This document shows, piece after piece, positions 17,373-19,819 of a stretch of 19,819 nucleotides of DNA. The notes beneath the pieces were generated by a model, which was not told where the DNA came from, ran no database searches, and worked only from the letters and a program-made list of their open reading frames with translations. The stretch spans positions 1 to 19,819 of the forward strand of contig JADGPV010000003.1 in NCBI GenBank assembly GCA_017882245.1. The letters run 5' to 3'. A program made the position numbers and the translations under genes. Position 1 is the stretch's first letter. The number at the start of each line of letters is the position of its first letter. The stretch is from Bacteroidales bacterium (GTDB taxonomy: Bacteria; Bacteroidota; Bacteroidia; Bacteroidales; VadinHA17).

Positions 17373-18908
17373 ATGAAAAGACAAACGATAATAAAAACCG
17401 GTATACTGAGCCTGGCGATAGCAATAGGGGCATGTACCTCAAATAAGGTTACGACTGTTAACTACTATTTCGATCCGGATCAGGGAACAGATGTAAATAC
17501 CGGGACGTCTCCCGATCAGGCATTTAAAACTCTGTATAAAATCAAAGATCTTGTTCTTCAGCCCGGCGACAGTATCCTACTTAAATCAGGCACTTTATTT
17601 ACGGAACCGCTTTACATTTCATGCAAGGGAGATTCAGTAAAACCCATAATTATTGGAAAATACGGAGGTGATGCCAGGCCTCATATAAAAGGCAACGGTT
17701 CACAATTGCAGGCTGTTCATGTGTTCAATTCCGAATATATTGTAATCCGCGACCTTGAGATTTCGAACAAGGGAGAATCTCCGGTTGAAAACATGAACGG
17801 TCTGTTTGTGGAACTCAAGGGCTATGGAACTTCAAATGACATAACCATCGACAACCTGTTCGTTCATGATGTTTATGGAAGTCTGGTCAAGGAAAAAGGG
17901 GCGGGGAATGCTATTATGATACAAAATCATGACGATGGTGATACCATTTCACGGTCCTCGCACTTCAGTGGCTTCCTGGTTCAAAATTGTCACATAAAGG
18001 ATTGCCAGCGAAATGGAATAATAATATGGGGCAACTGGGTGCGCAAACTATGGGATCCAAACCTGAAGGTTGTCATCCGTAACAATCTGATTGAAGGCGT
18101 GCCAGGTGATGGCATAGTGCCTACTGCGTGCGAAAGTCCTCTTATTGAGTACAATATAATGAGGGATTGTCCGCCGGCTCTTCCGCCAACGGAAGCCTGT
18201 GATGGTATCTGGCCCTGGAGCTGTGACAATGCAGTGGTGCAATACAATATTGTCAGTGACCATAAATCTCATGTCGACGCTTATGGGTTTGACTCAGACT
18301 GGAACTCCACCAATTCACTTTTCCGGTACAACCTGAGTTATAACAACGATGGGGGATTTATCCTGATCTGCAATCCTGGCGGCTGGACACCGGATTGGAG
18401 TATCGGCAATACAGGCACTGTTGTTCAATATAATATCAGTATTAATGACGGGTTGCGCGACTATATCCAGAAAGATAAAAAGGAATATTTTTCACCGGTG
18501 ATACATATGACCGGTCCTGTTAAGAATACTCTGATAGAGAAGAACCTTATCTATGTGTTTAAAAAGCCAAAGCAGGGAATGGACAGGACGATACTCAGCC
18601 TCACCGATTGGTACGGTTATCCTGACAGTACTTTTTTTAAAAACAACTTCATTTTTGTGGAAGAACCTAACCGGATGGCTGATCTGACAAAAGCGACTAA
18701 TACCCTCTTTGAAAAAAACCTTTTCATCGGCGATTTAAAAACTCCGTTAACAGGCTTCCTAAGGTTTGAAGGTAGTTTTGACACAAGAATGTGGTATGAG
18801 GCGGAGGATGAAAACTGGGGAAAACTGCTGAAGTTTGTAAGTGATAAAACAATTCCTGTAAACGGAGTCGAAACACCAGTTCTGAAAATAATAGGAGTCA
18901 ATGAATAA
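17373..18908 (+). CDS. Right-handed parallel beta-helix lipoprotein, possible polysaccharide-degrading enzyme
   Basis: This 511-aa protein is exported and probably lipidated at Cys21 (IAIGACTS). Its start, YYFDPDQGTDVNTGTSPDQAF, then LQPGDSILLKSG, is typical of pectate-lyase-like right-handed beta-helix proteins in Bacteroidota. Regularly spaced Asn-containing turns (RNN 237-238, EYN 260-261, QYN 291-292, RYN 319-320, QYN about 353-354) form an asparagine-ladder pattern of stacked rungs. A region rich in acidic and Trp residues (GDGIVP 245-250, CDGIWPWSCD 276-285, DAYGFDSDW 302-310, NDGGF 325-329) could be an active-site groove. The fold includes polysaccharide lyases and hydrolases on pectins, alginate and other glycans, and I cannot assign a CAZy family. 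It lies 71 bp after the SusD gene and overlaps the GH2 gene by 8 bp (ATGAATAA), suggesting translational coupling. Confidence 0.8.
   Translation: MKRQTIIKTGILSLAIAIGACTSNKVTTVNYYFDPDQGTDVNTGTSPDQAFKTLYKIKDLVLQPGDSILLKSGTLFTEPLYISCKGDSVKPIIIGKYGGDARPHIKGNGSQLQAVHVFNSEYIVIRDLEISNKGESPVENMNGLFVELKGYGTSNDITIDNLFVHDVYGSLVKEKGAGNAIMIQNHDDGDTISRSSHFSGFLVQNCHIKDCQRNGIIIWGNWVRKLWDPNLKVVIRNNLIEGVPGDGIVPTACESPLIEYNIMRDCPPALPPTEACDGIWPWSCDNAVVQYNIVSDHKSHVDAYGFDSDWNSTNSLFRYNLSYNNDGGFILICNPGGWTPDWSIGNTGTVVQYNISINDGLRDYIQKDKKEYFSPVIHMTGPVKNTLIEKNLIYVFKKPKQGMDRTILSLTDWYGYPDSTFFKNNFIFVEEPNRMADLTKATNTLFEKNLFIGDLKTPLTGFLRFEGSFDTRMWYEAEDENWGKLLKFVSDKTIPVNGVETPVLKIIGVNE
18759..18855 (+). repeat. Left arm of a 97-bp perfect inverted repeat
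   Basis: This segment, inside the beta-helix gene and encoding residues around GFLRFEGSF to SDKTIP, is identical over 97 bases to the reverse complement of the last 97 bases of the window. It fits the surrounding reading frame, so it is the original copy. The two arms are separated by 867 bp. Confidence 0.97.
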
Positions 18909-19819
18909 AAAGATTTTTTTAGGGCTGATCTTATCATCTTTGATAACAATCTGTTATCCCCAGACTGTCCTTTTTGATGCAGGCTGGCGATTCAACCGGG
19001 GTGACGTAACTGGTGCGGAAGCGCGAGATTTTGATGATATTATGTGGAGGGTGATCGATTTGCCGCATGACTGGAGCATAGAAGATCTGCCCGGAACAAA
19101 GTCCCCATTCGATCCGGATGCCGTAAGCGGGATGGCCGGCGGGCATACAACCGGCGGAACAGCCTGGTATCGGAAGACATTTTTTGTTCCGGCAGTTCAG
19201 AAAGGCAGGCGTATTCATATCCGTTTTGACGGTGTATATATGAATGCAGATATCTGGCTGAACGGAGAACATATCGGGAATCATCCTTACGGTTATACCA
19301 GTTTCTGGTATGACATAACAGATGAAATTGAATACGGTAAGGAGAACGTCATTGCAGTACAGGTAAAGAACGAAGGCCTGAACAGCCGCTGGTATTCAGG
19401 ATCAGGAATATACCGGCATGTCTGGTTGCAAAAACTTGACCCTGTGCATATTGAACCATGGGGCATTTTTATTACTTCTCCTGAAATCACTTCCGTATTT
19501 GCCCGGGTAAATGTAAAAACAGCTATAAATAATACCACCCGGAAAACTGTCGAAGTAAAGCTTATAACCAGGGTTCTCAATTCTGCAGATACAGAGATAT
19601 CGACTAATGAAGTACGACAAAAGATAAATTCGGGTGCACGTGCAGAATTAGCCCAGGACATCTCTATCAATTCTCCTGAGCTGTGGTCGCCGGAGTCTCC
19701 TGCTCTTTATACTGCTGTTTCTGAATTGTTTTATCACTTACAAACTTCAGCAGTTTTCCCCAGTTTTCATCCTCCGCCTCATACCACATTCTTGTGTCAA
19801 AACTACCTTCAAACCTTAG
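18901..19819 (+). CDS. GH2 beta-galactosidase-like enzyme, 3' end missing and replaced
   Basis: The frame is open from the ATG at 18901 to the window end without a stop. The first ~274 codons (to 19722) encode the N-terminal part of a GH2 enzyme (beta-galactosidase, beta-glucuronidase or beta-mannosidase group). A signal peptide (about 1-21) is followed by the sugar-binding domain motifs FDAGWRF, LPHDWSIED, GGTAWYRKTFFVP, FDGVYMNADIWLNG, HPYGYTSFWYDIT and SRWYSGSGIYRHVWL, then the immunoglobulin-like domain ending in LWSPESPALYTAVSEL. The catalytic TIM barrel is absent. From 19723 the DNA is a reverse-complement copy of part of the neighbouring beta-helix gene, so the last ~32 codons are not GH2 sequence. 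The start overlaps the previous stop by 8 bp. In the PUL it would trim imported oligosaccharides in the periplasm. Confidence 0.9.
   Translation, partial: MNKKIFLGLILSSLITICYPQTVLFDAGWRFNRGDVTGAEARDFDDIMWRVIDLPHDWSIEDLPGTKSPFDPDAVSGMAGGHTTGGTAWYRKTFFVPAVQKGRRIHIRFDGVYMNADIWLNGEHIGNHPYGYTSFWYDITDEIEYGKENVIAVQVKNEGLNSRWYSGSGIYRHVWLQKLDPVHIEPWGIFITSPEITSVFARVNVKTAINNTTRKTVEVKLITRVLNSADTEISTNEVRQKINSGARAELAQDISINSPELWSPESPALYTAVSELFYHLQTSAVFPSFHPPPHTTFLCQNYLQTL
19723..19819 (-). repeat. Right arm of the 97-bp inverted repeat, likely chimeric contig end
   Basis: The arm starts with GAATT at 19723 and runs to the last base without mismatch to the reverse complement of 18759-18855; it may extend beyond the window. 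It interrupts GH2 coding sequence right after TAVS, and its translation in the GH2 frame bears no resemblance to a GH2 enzyme. An inverted copy from less than 1 kb away at a contig end is the usual form of amplification chimeras or assembly fold-backs. Confidence 0.97.

Noticed and set aside
18759..19819. The 97-bp inverted repeat as terminal repeats of a mobile element or an invertible switch
   Set aside because: No transposase or invertase lies between the arms, the left arm is ordinary coding sequence of the beta-helix gene, and the right arm destroys GH2 coding sequence at the very end of the window.

Overview
The window looks like a contig from a Bacteroidota genome, most likely order Bacteroidales or a close relative. 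The evidence is a SusC/SusD pair, a type IX secretion (T9SS) C-terminal sorting domain, a DUF3788 protein, Bacteroidota-type -7 promoter boxes (TAnnTTTG), and a large-plus-small-subunit NADPH-type glutamate synthase pair. No rRNA, tRNA, CRISPR array, integrase or transposase was seen.

Layout. (1) 1-6180: a leader of about 200 bp that can be folded into a possible attenuator, then gltB and gltD in tandem (ammonium assimilation). (2) 6181-8527: a short intergenic stretch with a strong hairpin, then a secreted GH128-like glycoside hydrolase carrying a PKD-like domain, an F5/8C (CBM32-like) domain and a T9SS tail, then a DUF3788 protein. (3) 8528-8660: a convergent intergenic region holding a perfect palindrome and a degenerate 7-bp tandem repeat. 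(4) 8661-9638, minus strand: an FGGY-type sugar kinase lacking roughly 140-150 residues of its N-terminal domain. (5) 9783 to the window end, plus strand: a tight gene run, MFS sugar porter - UroD-superfamily methyltransferase-like protein - SusC - SusD - parallel beta-helix lipoprotein - GH2 beta-galactosidase-like enzyme (cut by the window end). With the divergent kinase this reads as a polysaccharide utilization locus (PUL).

How it would work. SusD and the beta-helix lipoprotein would bind and possibly cut a glycan at the cell surface. SusC would import oligosaccharides. The GH2 enzyme would release sugars in the periplasm. The MFS porter would bring the monosaccharide into the cytoplasm, where the kinase would phosphorylate it. 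The UroD-like protein has no obvious role in this scheme, which makes it the most interesting component. The glycan cannot be named from the sequence, and no PUL regulator (HTCS, SusR or sigma/anti-sigma pair) lies in the window.

Quality warning. The last 97 bases (19723-19819) are an exact reverse complement of 18759-18855 inside the beta-helix gene. They replace the expected continuation of the GH2 gene. This looks like a chimeric or fold-back contig end, so the last ~32 GH2 codons should not be trusted. The internal deletion in the kinase should be read with the same caution. No clearly undescribed system was found; the most promising leads are the UroD-like PUL gene, the beta-helix enzyme and the gltB leader.
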